A DNA stretch of 64,000 nucleotides from contig NZ_JALOCH010000009.1 of assembly GCF_023227875.1 (NCBI RefSeq), positions 1 through 64,000 of the forward strand, read 5' to 3'. The notes beneath the pieces were generated by a model. The model was not told the DNA's origin. It saw only the letters and a list, made by a program, of their open reading frames with translations, and ran no database searches. The DNA is from Methanoregula sp. Its GTDB lineage: Archaea > Halobacteriota > Methanomicrobia > Methanomicrobiales > Methanospirillaceae. A program made the position numbers and the translations under genes. This document shows positions 16,258 to 25,335 of the stretch, piece by piece. Numbering within the stretch: the stretch's first letter is position 1; each line of letters opens with the position of its first letter.

Positions 16258-17895
16258 ATGTATCCGGACAAGGCAACATTTGAACGCATGGTGAGCGAGG
16301 TACCGGATCTCACCATTGCCGGCCGGCAGACCCTCGCTACACTGTATGACGGGCCGTTGAGACTCCGGCAGATCCTTGCTGCGATCAATGCACATGCAGG
16401 TACTATTGGTGAGGGTAAAAATAATTCGCGTGACCTCTCCGAATCCGCACTCAGGAAACGGCTGGAGGTACTCATCAGTCATGGCATTATTGCACGTACC
16501 GGCAGCGAACGGATCAACCCGTATTACTTCATCCGCCGCCAGTGGCTCTTCAATTATTATATCATGACCAAGTGTCGTGACGGCGCGACGAGCGAATTAC
16601 TCGACCTCACGATCCTTCTCCGTGAGATCTCCCGCCAGGGCGGGGGTGTCGATGCAGCACTGCCCCATCCGCGTTTCATCTCGGCGTTCGGGGAGCGCAC
16701 GGAACGTGGTCATCAGGTGGCTGCAGGATACCAGTCTTTCAAAACACACCTGGGCAACAGTGCGGCCATTGGCGATTACCTTGAAGGCATCTACTCGGAC
16801 ATTTACGACAACCGCGTCCCGGAGAGCGATATCGACAGCCAGCTGGCCCGGGACTTCCTCCGGTTCGTTGTCGTGGCTCCCGAAGAGGAGAGCGAGGTCC
16901 GGTTCTTTATCTGGTATGCCCAGTTCTTCCATACGCTCGACCTGCACGAGGAGGCGCTCGATACGTTCGATAAAGGAGTGGAACTCGCACGGGAGCGCGG
17001 GCTGGATATCGGGGCCATTCTCGAAGGTGCCCGGATCTCCCGCGGCTCGATCCTCTTCTACCTCAACGACCTGGCCGGTGCAAAGAGTTCATTCCTCGAC
17101 CGGTTCCAGAGCAGCGGGGCCTGCCCGTTCGCAAAGGCGAAGAACCTGTTCGGTGCCGGCATGGTGGAGTTGATCAGCGGGGATCCGAACCTGCCGTCAG
17201 TGATGGGCCGGTTCTCCCTTGCCCTGAACCTGTGCAAAGATGCGGACCCGGAGGGGACGGACATGGACGTCCAGGAACTCCGGGCCGACATCCTGCGGAT
17301 GACCGGCTCCGCCCACCGCATAGCGGGCAGGTTCTCCGATGCTGCGGCATGTTATGAAGCGGCTGAAACGATCTATCGCGAGGGAGAGATGTTCCGGGGG
17401 ATGGCATGGCTCCTGCCCGAACAGGCAGAACTCCTGCGGGCATTGGCATTCTCCGCCACCGGCCCGGAACAGGCACAGCATTTAGCCGGGGCGTCACGGA
17501 AGTATGACGAGGCAAAGGCTGCGTTCCAGCGCATCCGGAACATCCGGGGATTTGCACATACCCTTATCGGGGAATGCGAACTGGCACGGGTCGCGTACCA
17601 GAAAACAGGCACGCCCCTTCCAGACGACCTCGACACAAAATACGATAATGCGTTTGAGATCTACTGCCAGATCAATTCCCGCTGGGGGATCGTCAAGATG
17701 GCCATCTCGGAGGCACTGCTTTACCACCATGCGGCCGAGAAGTTCCCCGACAAGTATGCCGACACGGCCGACAAACTCGGACAGGCAGGGCGGTTCTGCA
17801 GGGACCTCGGCCTGAAAACCGAGCTGGCCCTCATACGGAGGATCCGGAAACACACGGATCCTGCCGCAGAACTCAACCCGCTGCTGTTCCTGTGA
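16258..17895 (+). CDS. Winged-helix protein with TPR-like helical repeats, probable regulator
   Basis: A 545-residue cytoplasmic protein. Residues 15-95 look like a winged helix-turn-helix domain (LRLRQILAAINAHAG, ALRKRLEVLISHGIIARTGS, NPYYFIRR). The rest is a series of helical pairs with TPR-like signatures, for example HEEALDTFDKGVELARERG, RISRGSILFYLNDLAGAKSSF, GRFSDAAACYEAAETIYREG and KYDEAKAAFQRI. DNA-binding proteins with a TPR tail usually sense a peptide or protein partner; the ligand here is unknown. The ATG at 16258 follows an AT-rich leader with two candidate operators, suggesting autoregulation. I cannot assign it to a named family. Confidence 0.8.
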   Translation: MYPDKATFERMVSEVPDLTIAGRQTLATLYDGPLRLRQILAAINAHAGTIGEGKNNSRDLSESALRKRLEVLISHGIIARTGSERINPYYFIRRQWLFNYYIMTKCRDGATSELLDLTILLREISRQGGGVDAALPHPRFISAFGERTERGHQVAAGYQSFKTHLGNSAAIGDYLEGIYSDIYDNRVPESDIDSQLARDFLRFVVVAPEEESEVRFFIWYAQFFHTLDLHEEALDTFDKGVELARERGLDIGAILEGARISRGSILFYLNDLAGAKSSFLDRFQSSGACPFAKAKNLFGAGMVELISGDPNLPSVMGRFSLALNLCKDADPEGTDMDVQELRADILRMTGSAHRIAGRFSDAAACYEAAETIYREGEMFRGMAWLLPEQAELLRALAFSATGPEQAQHLAGASRKYDEAKAAFQRIRNIRGFAHTLIGECELARVAYQKTGTPLPDDLDTKYDNAFEIYCQINSRWGIVKMAISEALLYHHAAEKFPDKYADTADKLGQAGRFCRDLGLKTELALIRRIRKHTDPAAELNPLLFL

Positions 17896-17922
17896 CCTGT
17901 ACCTGCCGGATAAAAAAAGAGG

Positions 17923-18483
17923 TTACCGGGAACTCGGCCGGTCAAAGAAGATATTTTTCCCGGTGGCCGAGAGCGGGATCGCGTAAACCACCGTGCACTC
18001 TTTTGGCACGATACCCATGTCGCGGGCGGCAACCCCGCCGGAATACATGATCCGGTTGTCGACATTGTGGATCTGGGCGGTCTTGACCGCGGAACCGACA
18101 GCAATCCCGAGGTCTGCCATCCGGATCACGCAGTTCGGGCCTTCGTACGGGGTGAAGGAGAGTTTCTTCTTCCGGCGGGCATTCTCAAGGCCGGCACAGG
18201 TGGGATAGCCGCAGCCCCCGCAGTTGATCCCTGCGGTGGTATCCCCGCGTGAACCGATGACGAGACACGCATCGGAGGCCGCGATGTTCTTTGCATCCCG
18301 GATAAAGAACCCGATATTCTTCTCTGTTCCGATCTGCTCCAGCCGGGCGGCAAAGGCCTTAAGGTCTTTTTTTGGAATAATTGCAATCTCGATCGTGTCA
18401 GTGCCCTTTCCCTTGGGTGCGGTCCGTGCTGCAAGGGCCATCAGCCCGGCCACCATGATCACCGCGTTCGTTTCACGTGCCAT
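17923..18483 (-). CDS. DUF2148 ferredoxin-like Fe-S protein
   Basis: A 186-residue protein. The N-terminal half is an alpha/beta region common in this family (NAVIMVAGLMALAARTAPKGKG). The signature CGGCGYPTCAGLENA sits at about residues 102-115, and a further Cys occurs in PNCVIRMADLGIAVGSAVKTA, a likely 4Fe-4S site. The C-terminus (RIMYSGGVAARDMGI) is also conserved. DUF2148 proteins are small predicted iron-sulfur proteins of methanogens and anaerobic bacteria, without known function. It is convergent with the TPR regulator gene and may share a transcript with nothing else. Confidence 0.82.
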   Translation of the reverse strand: MARETNAVIMVAGLMALAARTAPKGKGTDTIEIAIIPKKDLKAFAARLEQIGTEKNIGFFIRDAKNIAASDACLVIGSRGDTTAGINCGGCGYPTCAGLENARRKKKLSFTPYEGPNCVIRMADLGIAVGSAVKTAQIHNVDNRIMYSGGVAARDMGIVPKECTVVYAIPLSATGKNIFFDRPSSR

Positions 18484-18556
18484 AGGTGAGTATGGGAGGA
18501 TCGGATGAAAAAAGTTATCAATCCAGGTTATTCAGGATCCTGAAAAACTAAAAAAA

Positions 18557-18967
18557 TCACACCCGGAACGCGACCCCGGTGAACTCGGCAACGGGCCGCT
18601 CGCCCTCGTACACCATGACCCGGTACGTGTCGCAGGCCCCGTTGTCCTGCACCCGTTCTGCAATGGCAACGAGCCAGCCCGTTGCGGGGACGAGATACAG
18701 GATGCTGACCGAGACCGCCACGCGGTGCGTCCCGCAGCAGTTTGCGGCAATGCCAAAGGCCTGGTCGGCAACAGAGAATATCGCCCCCCCGTGGGCCACG
18801 CCGCCCGGGTTCATCTTGCCCGTACAATCCATGGTGACGCGGGAGTACCCTTCACGGGCTTCGATGATCTCCATGCCCAGCAGTCGTGCATACTCGCTGT
18901 TGTTGAACTCCTGTACCTGTACCTTCACTGCCTCAGTATCCGGGTGTTCATGCGGTGTGCCGGTCAT
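18557..18967 (-). CDS. PaaI-type hotdog-fold thioesterase
   Basis: A 136-residue single-domain hotdog protein. The family motif NPGGVAHGGAIFSVADQAFGIA (about residues 53-74) carries the usual catalytic Asp in the central helix and the HGG turn. AVSVSILYLVPA gives the core beta strand. Such enzymes hydrolyse acyl-CoA or aryl-CoA thioesters; the substrate is unknown here. It stands between the DUF2148 and glycosyltransferase genes with short gaps (30 nt to the glycosyltransferase stop), on the same strand. Confidence 0.85.
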   Translation of the reverse strand: MTGTPHEHPDTEAVKVQVQEFNNSEYARLLGMEIIEAREGYSRVTMDCTGKMNPGGVAHGGAIFSVADQAFGIAANCCGTHRVAVSVSILYLVPATGWLVAIAERVQDNGACDTYRVMVYEGERPVAEFTGVAFRV

Positions 18968-18997
18968 AAAACGTGATGATTTGAGACCACCAGATCC

Positions 18998-19696
18998 TCA
19001 CTTGTATTTTTTCCGGGTGTAGGAATATTTCCCGCTCTCGCCGCCGTCCGCGACAATGTACACCCATTCGTACAGGGACTGCATGGTGCCAAACTGCTGG
19101 TAACGGCGCATGGAGAACCCGACTTTCAGTTTCCCGTCGAATTTCACGGTACCGAGGTCTTTCATCCTCATCGCAATCTCGAGGTCGTCGCCGGCATCGA
19201 TGCACCGGTACATGCCGGCCTTCAGGAACGCATCCTTCCGGAACGCAGTATTGCACCCGAGGGTGTAATAGAAGGTCTGGCTGTAGTAACCGATCCGGGA
19301 GAAGGTGTTTGCCAGGAAGAGCGAGAACTTGTTACCGATCCCCTCTTCGATCGGGTACACGGGGCCATAGAGCTGGACTACATCCGGGTTGGTGAAGTCC
19401 TCGGCTATCCGCTTGATCCATGTTGAGGGAATGATGCAGTCGGCATCCGTGGTGGCGATGATCTCCCCTTTTGCCACCATTGCACCGTCGTTCCTGGCCC
19501 CGCCGACTTTTTTGCTGGTCTGGGTAAAGACCTTGTCGGCATATTTTTTCGCAATCTCGCAGGTCGCGTCCTTCGATCCGCCATCGACCACGATGATCTC
19601 GTATTCACTTCGCGGGACGCTCTGGTGGCAGAGCGAGACCAGGCACTGTGCGATATTCTCTTCCTCGTTAAAGGTCGGGATGACCACCGATATCAT
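18998..19696 (-). CDS. Family 2 glycosyltransferase
   Basis: A 232-residue GT-A protein: ISVVIPTFNEEENIAQCL at the N-terminus, the UDP-contact region EIIVVDGGSKDAT, and the DxD-like TTDADCIIP (metal and sugar-nucleotide binding, about residue 90). The C-terminus YKTLGCNTAFRKDAFLKAG-type region with DAGDDLEIAMRMKDLG provides the ED base motif. No membrane segment is evident, so it acts at the cytoplasmic face. I start at ATG 19696, which precedes the first beta strand and has GAGAGGAG about 12 nt upstream; an ATG at 19729 and one at 19753 are in frame but lack a better site. It directly follows the FAD-oxidoreductase gene and probably forms an operon for a glycan or glycolipid. Confidence 0.87.
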   Translation of the reverse strand: MISVVIPTFNEEENIAQCLVSLCHQSVPRSEYEIIVVDGGSKDATCEIAKKYADKVFTQTSKKVGGARNDGAMVAKGEIIATTDADCIIPSTWIKRIAEDFTNPDVVQLYGPVYPIEEGIGNKFSLFLANTFSRIGYYSQTFYYTLGCNTAFRKDAFLKAGMYRCIDAGDDLEIAMRMKDLGTVKFDGKLKVGFSMRRYQQFGTMQSLYEWVYIVADGGESGKYSYTRKKYK

Positions 19697-19762
19697 GGAA
19701 ATGCTTGACTCCTCTCTCATTTTTGGGTCTGTCGGATGATAAGCGTGATGCACAAACCAGGT

Positions 19763-21079
19763 TTACGCGGATCGTTCCTGTGCAACGAAGTTGAAGACGG
19801 ACCGGATGACCCCGTCCATGTTCAGGTACTCGAACTGGGCAAACCGGCCGACGAGCGGGATGCCGGCCTTTGCGCAGTAGTCCCTGATCGTGGCGATGTT
19901 CTTCTGGTATGACAGGTCATAGACCACGTACGCGAAAGGCTGTCGTTCAACGGATGAAAAGACGATCGAATCCGGGGTGCAGATCTGCATCTCTGCAAGC
20001 ATACCCGTCACTTCCCGTACGAGATCGTCATCAGAAAGGCTGGCGACCTCGTCGCCTGGCTGGTACGTGATTTCTGCAAGGATGGAACTGCACCCTTCCG
20101 GGGCGGCATGACTGCTGAAACTGGACGGGAACGAGAGCCGGTTGGTCCTGCCGAGGTTTTTATCCGGGAGGTACATCCATGAGATCGGCGGAATGGGCCC
20201 CCGTATACCGATGTTGATGCAGGCAAGCGAGTTGTAGACAAGCGCACGACAGGCCTCGTTTACTTCCGGCGGGACATTCTCAAGGCAGGACAGCAGGTGC
20301 TGGACCGGTATCGTGCAGATCACCCGGTCGGCCCTGATGGTCCCGGTGCCGTTGCTGACCAGCCAGGCATCCCCGTCTTTCTTTACCGATGTGACCCGGA
20401 ATCCGGTGCGGATGAATGGTTCGACCGGTTGTGCGATCGCCCGTACCAGGGCTTCGATCCCGCCGTCGAGCGGGTAGGAGAAGACAGCCTGGTGGGTATA
20501 GCCCTCGGTCTCGATCCCGATCGCGGATTTTATGATGTCCTCGACCGGGGGGCGGGGGATCCGGCCGTCCACCCAGTGGAACGACATCTTCTCCGTGGGG
20601 TACTTCCAGATCTTCTCATTGTAGGGCACCATGTAGCACTCGGCAATGCCCGGGCCGAACGTGAAATAGATCCACTCCCGGAAGTTCTCCGGTTTCTTTG
20701 CAATATCTCTCTCGACCTCGATGAGGTTCTGGACAAAACCGTTGATACAGGCAAACCGGTCTTCCATGGGGAGTTCGTACAGCCCGTTCTCGAAGGGGTA
20801 CCTGACGTACCGGCCATTGTAGAAGATCTTGGTGTTCCGGTTGTTCCGCTGTTCGTTCTCCGCGATCATGCGGCGCATGAACGCGAGGACTTCAGTGTCC
20901 CGTGAAAAGATGATGTGGGAACCGCCGATATCAAACGTAAACCCGGATTTCGCCCTTGAACGGCAGAGGCCGCCATACTCCGGTTCCGCTTCAAGAACGA
21001 TGACATCGTCTCCCCGCTCGTGGAGGAGACGGGCAAGCGTAAGGCCAGAGAGTCCGCCACCAAGAATTGTAATCGTCAC
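19763..21079 (-). CDS. FAD-dependent oxidoreductase, protoporphyrinogen-oxidase/UDP-galactopyranose-mutase-like
   Basis: A 438-residue protein. The N-terminal FAD motif ITILGGGLSGLTLARLLHERG with VIVLEAEPEYGGLCRS is a complete dinucleotide-binding fold, and the C-terminus IPLVGRFAQFEYLNMDGVIRS gives the second FAD contact. The middle (YVRYPFENGLYELP, MVPYNEKIWKYPTEKMSFHWV) resembles proteins that sit beside glycosyltransferases and are annotated as protoporphyrinogen oxidase-like; the true substrate is probably a sugar nucleotide or lipid-linked intermediate. It lies directly upstream of the GT2 gene on the same strand, which supports a role in surface glycan synthesis. Heme synthesis is not indicated by the neighbours. 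Confidence 0.82.
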   Translation of the reverse strand: MTITILGGGLSGLTLARLLHERGDDVIVLEAEPEYGGLCRSRAKSGFTFDIGGSHIIFSRDTEVLAFMRRMIAENEQRNNRNTKIFYNGRYVRYPFENGLYELPMEDRFACINGFVQNLIEVERDIAKKPENFREWIYFTFGPGIAECYMVPYNEKIWKYPTEKMSFHWVDGRIPRPPVEDIIKSAIGIETEGYTHQAVFSYPLDGGIEALVRAIAQPVEPFIRTGFRVTSVKKDGDAWLVSNGTGTIRADRVICTIPVQHLLSCLENVPPEVNEACRALVYNSLACINIGIRGPIPPISWMYLPDKNLGRTNRLSFPSSFSSHAAPEGCSSILAEITYQPGDEVASLSDDDLVREVTGMLAEMQICTPDSIVFSSVERQPFAYVVYDLSYQKNIATIRDYCAKAGIPLVGRFAQFEYLNMDGVIRSVFNFVAQERSA

Positions 21080-21140
21080 TGCACATACGTTGGCGTGCAG
21101 GATTTATATTCGTGAGGGTTAATACGGGGCCGGTCTCCCG

Positions 21141-21857
21141 TCAGACCGTAATCGCTATCGGTGTCGCCGGGGCCGTGCACTGGCCGTACCGGCAGAGCAG
21201 GCCGGCGGGACAGTTATTGAGGCACGAACCGCAGTGGTCGGGATCCGTGAGGGTATCGTAACAGCCGTCGATGCAGCTGGTCTCCCCTAATGAACATGCG
21301 ATCTGGCAGTGGCCGTTCATGCAGGACTGGCCTTCGGGACAGGTATTGTTGCAGTACCCGCAATGGCTCGAACTGTACCTGACATCAACGCACCGGTTGT
21401 CACATTTCATCCGGTCTGCTGCGCAGACAACGGGCTTTGTGGTCTGATAGGTTGTCGGGCTGGTGGTGAGGGTTGAAGGGACTGCGTTGGTCGAAACGGG
21501 AGTGGTGGCAACCGGCAGCGGTTCTTCGTTCTCGACAATTACATACGATCCGTTCTGCGAATCGCCAAGCGGGTTCCCGGTTCCCGTGACCGGTGATGCA
21601 GTCGCAGGAGAACCACCGGTGCCAAATCCGGTGAGCAGGAAATACATTCCGGAAATGACGATGAGACCAAGAACGACAAGGGCCGCTCCCATTAAAATGC
21701 GACGTGAGGGGCCTTTCCCACCCAAACCTGCCGGGACGGGCTGCGGCGACAGTCCGTCAGTGCCACCAGCGGGGGCCGGATCAAGGGCTGTACCGCATTG
21801 ACCACAAAATTTATCGTCGGGTTTTGCCGTGGTGCCACAGGCAGGACAGGATCGCAA
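21141..21857 (-). CDS. Zinc-ribbon membrane protein with extracellular Cys-rich repeats
   Basis: A 238-residue protein with three parts: a cytoplasmic zinc ribbon at the N-terminus (RSCPACGTTAKPDDKFCGQCG), one membrane helix (ILMGAALVVLGLIVISGMYFLL, about residues 50-75), a Ser/Thr/Pro linker and a Cys-rich outer domain with three repeats of the C-x-x-x-C-P-x-G-x-x-C-x-x-G-x-C type (CNNTCPEGQSCMNGHCQ, CLNNCPAGLLCRYGQC). The start is probably TTG at 21857 because GGTGATT lies just before it and the ribbon follows at once; a GTG at 21866 and one at 21941 are in frame. Zinc ribbons on single-pass proteins are common in Methanomicrobiales. The function is unknown. Confidence 0.72.
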   Translation of the reverse strand: MRSCPACGTTAKPDDKFCGQCGTALDPAPAGGTDGLSPQPVPAGLGGKGPSRRILMGAALVVLGLIVISGMYFLLTGFGTGGSPATASPVTGTGNPLGDSQNGSYVIVENEEPLPVATTPVSTNAVPSTLTTSPTTYQTTKPVVCAADRMKCDNRCVDVRYSSSHCGYCNNTCPEGQSCMNGHCQIACSLGETSCIDGCYDTLTDPDHCGSCLNNCPAGLLCRYGQCTAPATPIAITV

Positions 21858-21959
21858 AAGAATCACCGGGTATGCAGGTATTCTCCTTTCCCGGGATGAG
21901 GAAAAAAGGTTTCTTTCAGTTCCGGCCGTAGTGGATTCCACGGCCCTGCAAAAAAGAGA

Positions 21960-23465
21960 TTATTTCCGGATATACCAGCCGGTCATCGTCTCGTCCAGCA
22001 CCTTGTCGGAGGTCTTCTTCGTGACCATGCTGATGGCAATCATCGCAATGACCGAGATGACGAAGGCATAGAACGAGAAGTGCATGGGCATGGCGATGAG
22101 ATTGATCTTGAAGTAGCTCAGGGCCCCGAAGAACAGGGCGGAGATGAGACCGAGTGCCATGGAGGCGATCGCACCCTCGCGGGTAGCTCCCCGCCAGTAA
22201 AGCCCGGCGAGCAGCGGGACAGCGAAGGTCGCAAACATGATCCCGATACCGGCCCAGATCAGCCAGACGAGCATGTCCGGGGGACTGATTGCCATCAGGA
22301 GCGTGATTGCTGCCGCAGCGAAGACCGAGATCTGGCTGACGCGGACGACCTGGTTATCCGGTGCATCAGGGTTTAAGATCTTCTTGTAGATATCCCACGA
22401 GAAGTAGGTGCCGATGGTGAGCATGAGCCGGTCGGTTGTCGACATCACGGCTGCGAGGATGATGACGCCAAGGATGCCCCACAGGAAAACGTTTGGCAGT
22501 GCATACTCGACACCCGCGACAAAGATATAGTCAGATGCATTTTTCACATCAGGCAGGACGATCATCCCTTCCTTTACCATGGACATACCGGCAAATCCTG
22601 AAAATTTCAGGAGGAACATGACAATGCCGTACACGACAAAAGCGATCAGCGGGGCCCACTTGAAGTACCGGATATCCTTGACCGCAAGGACATTGTTGAT
22701 GACATGCGGGGCACAGGCAAGACCAATGGTCAGCAGGAGGAAGAAGGAGACGACATATTCGGGCGAGAAGACACCCCCGACAACCCACGGGTCAACATTC
22801 GATGGGTTGATGGATGCCATCACCTCATTGACATGCGTAAATCCTCCGGCCGCCATGATGACGATAGGAGCCATGATGACAACTCCCGCGATAAGGACAA
22901 TGCCCTGGATGAGCGTTGTCCACGAGACCGCATAGAGGCCGCCGATCACCGTATATGTTGTGACAATCGCGGCACCGATCAAAAGTGCCCAGAGGTGGGG
23001 GATCTTGAAGAGCCACATGAGGACGATGCTGACGGCCGTGTACTGGCCGGCAAGGTAGATCATGGAGACAACAATGCCCGAGAGTGCGCTCAATGCCCGG
23101 AGGGTCGTGTTGCTCTCGAACCGGTGGGCAAGGTAGTCCTGGACGGTGATGTACCCGGACTTTTTTGCAACCGCGTACATCTTGACACCGAAGAAGATGA
23201 TACAGAACGCGATGGAGAGCGGGACCGCGATCTGTTCCCAGATGGTCGGCCAGGCAAACTTGTAGCCGAGCCCCGAGACACCCAGAAGCGACATGCCCGA
23301 GCAGACCGAGCCTATCATCAGCAGGGTGAAGACCCAGAACCCGAGAGACCTGCCGGCAACGACATAGTCCTCCATGTTGTGGATCTTCTTCGAAGCCCAG
23401 ATGCCGATCCCGACCAGGAGGAGGAAATACAGGGCAACAAGAACGATAGTGATGATATCAGACAT
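21960..23465 (-). CDS. Sodium:solute symporter (SSS family)
   Basis: A 501-residue protein with about 13 hydrophobic helices. Family marks: the N-terminal LLVGIGIWASKKIHNMEDYVVAGRSLGFW and the GSVCSGMSLLGVSGLGY region in helix 1-2 (Na+ and substrate sites), and the helix around LAAVMSTTDRLMLTIGTYFSWDIYKK, typical of SSS transporters of the PutP type. It imports a small organic solute with Na+; the substrate is unknown. The ribosome binding site (GGAGG, 6 nt before ATG 23465) lies in the end of a 36-residue ORF, which overlaps by 8 nt. An inverted repeat like those before livG and livK lies 22 bp upstream of that small ORF. Confidence 0.9.
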   Translation of the reverse strand: MSDIITIVLVALYFLLLVGIGIWASKKIHNMEDYVVAGRSLGFWVFTLLMIGSVCSGMSLLGVSGLGYKFAWPTIWEQIAVPLSIAFCIIFFGVKMYAVAKKSGYITVQDYLAHRFESNTTLRALSALSGIVVSMIYLAGQYTAVSIVLMWLFKIPHLWALLIGAAIVTTYTVIGGLYAVSWTTLIQGIVLIAGVVIMAPIVIMAAGGFTHVNEVMASINPSNVDPWVVGGVFSPEYVVSFFLLLTIGLACAPHVINNVLAVKDIRYFKWAPLIAFVVYGIVMFLLKFSGFAGMSMVKEGMIVLPDVKNASDYIFVAGVEYALPNVFLWGILGVIILAAVMSTTDRLMLTIGTYFSWDIYKKILNPDAPDNQVVRVSQISVFAAAAITLLMAISPPDMLVWLIWAGIGIMFATFAVPLLAGLYWRGATREGAIASMALGLISALFFGALSYFKINLIAMPMHFSFYAFVISVIAMIAISMVTKKTSDKVLDETMTGWYIRK

Positions 23466-23568
23466 AGAGGTCCTCCTTGAACGTGAGGCCCCAGATCAAC
23501 AGTGCAAGAATGAGTACGAGACAGACCCCCCCGACGAGGGCGACAGTAAGAAATGGCAAACCAAACAT
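23458..23568 (-). CDS. 36-residue symporter small accessory protein
   Basis: A short ORF translating to a single hydrophobic helix, MFGLPFLTVALVGGVCLVLI... then a charged KEDLYV end. Small one-helix proteins preceding SSS symporters are known from methanogens as symporter small accessory proteins. It overlaps the symporter start by 8 nt and its last codons carry the symporter ribosome binding site (AAGGAGGA), so the two are translationally coupled. The likely role is assembly or stability of the transporter. Confidence 0.72.
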   Translation of the reverse strand: MFGLPFLTVALVGGVCLVLILALLIWGLTFKEDLYV

Positions 23569-23589
23569 GCTATCCAAATAGTTTGTGGT

Positions 23590-23606
23590 ATGCTAACATA
23601 TAACAC
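23590..23606. promoter_or_regulatory. Putative operator, third copy of RTGCTA-N5-TARCAY
   Basis: ATGCTA-ACATA-TAACAC, which differs from the two liv sites by one base in the right half. It lies 22 bp before the small symporter gene. On the minus strand the site overlaps a possible TATA box (TTATATG), so binding would block transcription. Confidence 0.5.
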
Positions 23607-23778
23607 GATCGGATTTGATCCTGTTGTGTGGATATGACATGAGATCCCTGTATTATTCTCACTTTTAAAAATCCGATCGGTATTTGAAGGGTTACTGGTT
23701 CTTCGTATCATGAACGATGAGAACGAATCTGGAATATCTGATAATTATTGAAATTAACAAAAACCAGAAACCTGATGA

Positions 23779-25029
23779 TCAGGATGGAGGTGTCTCTTTC
23801 CCGAACATCCAAAACAGTTTACGGTACACCCCGGCAAACGCAGTTCTTTCCAACAGGAATACCATCACCGAACAGACCAGGGTAGTAAAGAAGATCACGA
23901 TATACGTGATATCCTGGATGCTCTGTCCTGCCGCAATACCTACCTCAAGAGGCATTGAGGCAAGGACTGCTGCCGCAAGTCCTTTGGGATCCATGACCGC
24001 CACAATTGCCGCATCCGATGCCGGGATACTCCGGGGGATCGTGAACCAGACGATGACAATACGCACCAGGTAGAACAGGGCTGTAAGAATGGCGCCGATA
24101 TAGATGATCTCCATGTTCGTGAAGTGAATGGAGATCCCGATATAGATGAAGAAGAATGTTTTCAAGAGGGAGACGAGCTGGGTGAAAAAAGTTTTTTCAA
24201 TGGGGGTGAGTTCGACTTGAGTTACCTCATCACCAAGGAACGGAAGGAACTTTTCGGCTTTGAAATAATGGAGGTTCCCAAGCGTCAGGCCAAGTGCCAG
24301 TGCGGCAATCGCCCCGGAGAATCCGAGGAGGTTGACGAATCCGAAAACAATGAAGACGAACGCCGGTGTAAGAAAGATACTCTTAATACTGGCGATTTTA
24401 TGATAGATGGATGACCACCAGATGCCGGCAAGGATCCCGATGATGATCGCGATGAGGAACGAGGAGATGAGGCTGCCGACAATCAGTCCGGCATTGAACT
24501 CCTTCAGTTCTACGATATTGAGAAGAGCGAGCAGGATAACGATACAGAGCACATCGCCAATCGCGGATTCAAGCGCAAGGATTGCCTTTGTATCGTGCCT
24601 GATGTTGAGGTAATTGGTGAACGGGATGACCACGGCTGCGGCTGTGCCTCCGAGGATAGCGCCGAGCATGCAGGACTCCATGATCGTGAATCCTGCGAAA
24701 AAATGCATTACCACGATGCAGATGCCGATGATGGCAACAAAATTGGCTGCCGTGATGGCGGTTGTCCCGGTGATGGCCTTTTTGAGGTGCTCGACCGTGA
24801 TATTCAGGCCGCCTTCAAACAGGATGATGGCGAGCGTGACCATTGTAAATAGCGGGCCGACAACGCCAAATGCTGACGGTTCAACAAGATCCAGGAACGG
24901 GCCGATGATGATCCCGATGGCGATAAGAAAGAGCACATCGGGAATCTTGGTGAGTGTGAAGAACCGCGAGAGGATGTTGCCGATAAAGATGAGTAATCCC
25001 AGGAAGAGTACGGTTACGGCTGCATCCAT
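23779..25029 (-). CDS. Cation:proton antiporter, CPA-type
   Basis: A 416-residue membrane protein with about 12 helices. Family features: IPDVLFLIAIGIIIGPFLDL, the LFEGGLNI segment, the ion-binding ALESAIGDVLCIVILLALL (with the ES-x-x-x-D pattern, about residues 155-170), and the late VAVMDPKGLAAAVLA. It resembles NhaP/CPA1-like antiporters more than KefB because of DPKGLAA. It probably exchanges Na+ or K+ for H+ and, with the second antiporter at 35-36 kb, helps in pH and salt balance. No C-terminal TrkA domain is present. The ATG at 25029 follows a usual upstream region; a 250-bp gap separates it from the symporter promoter. Confidence 0.88.
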   Translation of the reverse strand: MDAAVTVLFLGLLIFIGNILSRFFTLTKIPDVLFLIAIGIIIGPFLDLVEPSAFGVVGPLFTMVTLAIILFEGGLNITVEHLKKAITGTTAITAANFVAIIGICIVVMHFFAGFTIMESCMLGAILGGTAAAVVIPFTNYLNIRHDTKAILALESAIGDVLCIVILLALLNIVELKEFNAGLIVGSLISSFLIAIIIGILAGIWWSSIYHKIASIKSIFLTPAFVFIVFGFVNLLGFSGAIAALALGLTLGNLHYFKAEKFLPFLGDEVTQVELTPIEKTFFTQLVSLLKTFFFIYIGISIHFTNMEIIYIGAILTALFYLVRIVIVWFTIPRSIPASDAAIVAVMDPKGLAAAVLASMPLEVGIAAGQSIQDITYIVIFFTTLVCSVMVFLLERTAFAGVYRKLFWMFGKETPPS

Positions 25030-25152
25030 TCAATAATGAGTTGATCTGGAGGGAAATAATATGTTTTGGGAACCATTCCCGAATGGACTCAAATGCTGAA
25101 GAGATGCGCCCCACACAGAAAAGATATATGGCGTTCATCCCTATATCGGGAC

Positions 25153-25323
25153 ATGAAACAAGGGAGCAGTTCAGAGAAGAGACCGGATAGTAAATCTGAT
25201 GGGGAACCCATCGATGAAGATGAGGGAATAGACGCGTTTAGGGTTCTTCAGGTCGTAGCCGTGACAGCCTGTCTGATTCTCATCATATGGTTTATTCTCC
25301 ACAATGTCCTGCACATCATCTGA
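25153..25323 (+). CDS. 56-residue single-helix membrane protein
   Basis: MKQGSSSEKRPDSKSDGE followed by an acidic stretch and one hydrophobic helix (VLQVVAVTACLILIIWFIL) near the C-terminus. A TATA-like AGATATATG (25118-25126) lies about 30 nt upstream, giving a short leader and supporting the ATG at 25153 over the longer open frame. I do not recognise the family. It is convergent with the cysteine-cluster gene. The role is unknown. Confidence 0.5.
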   Translation: MKQGSSSEKRPDSKSDGEPIDEDEGIDAFRVLQVVAVTACLILIIWFILHNVLHII

Positions 25324-25335
25324 TACCGCCAATGT

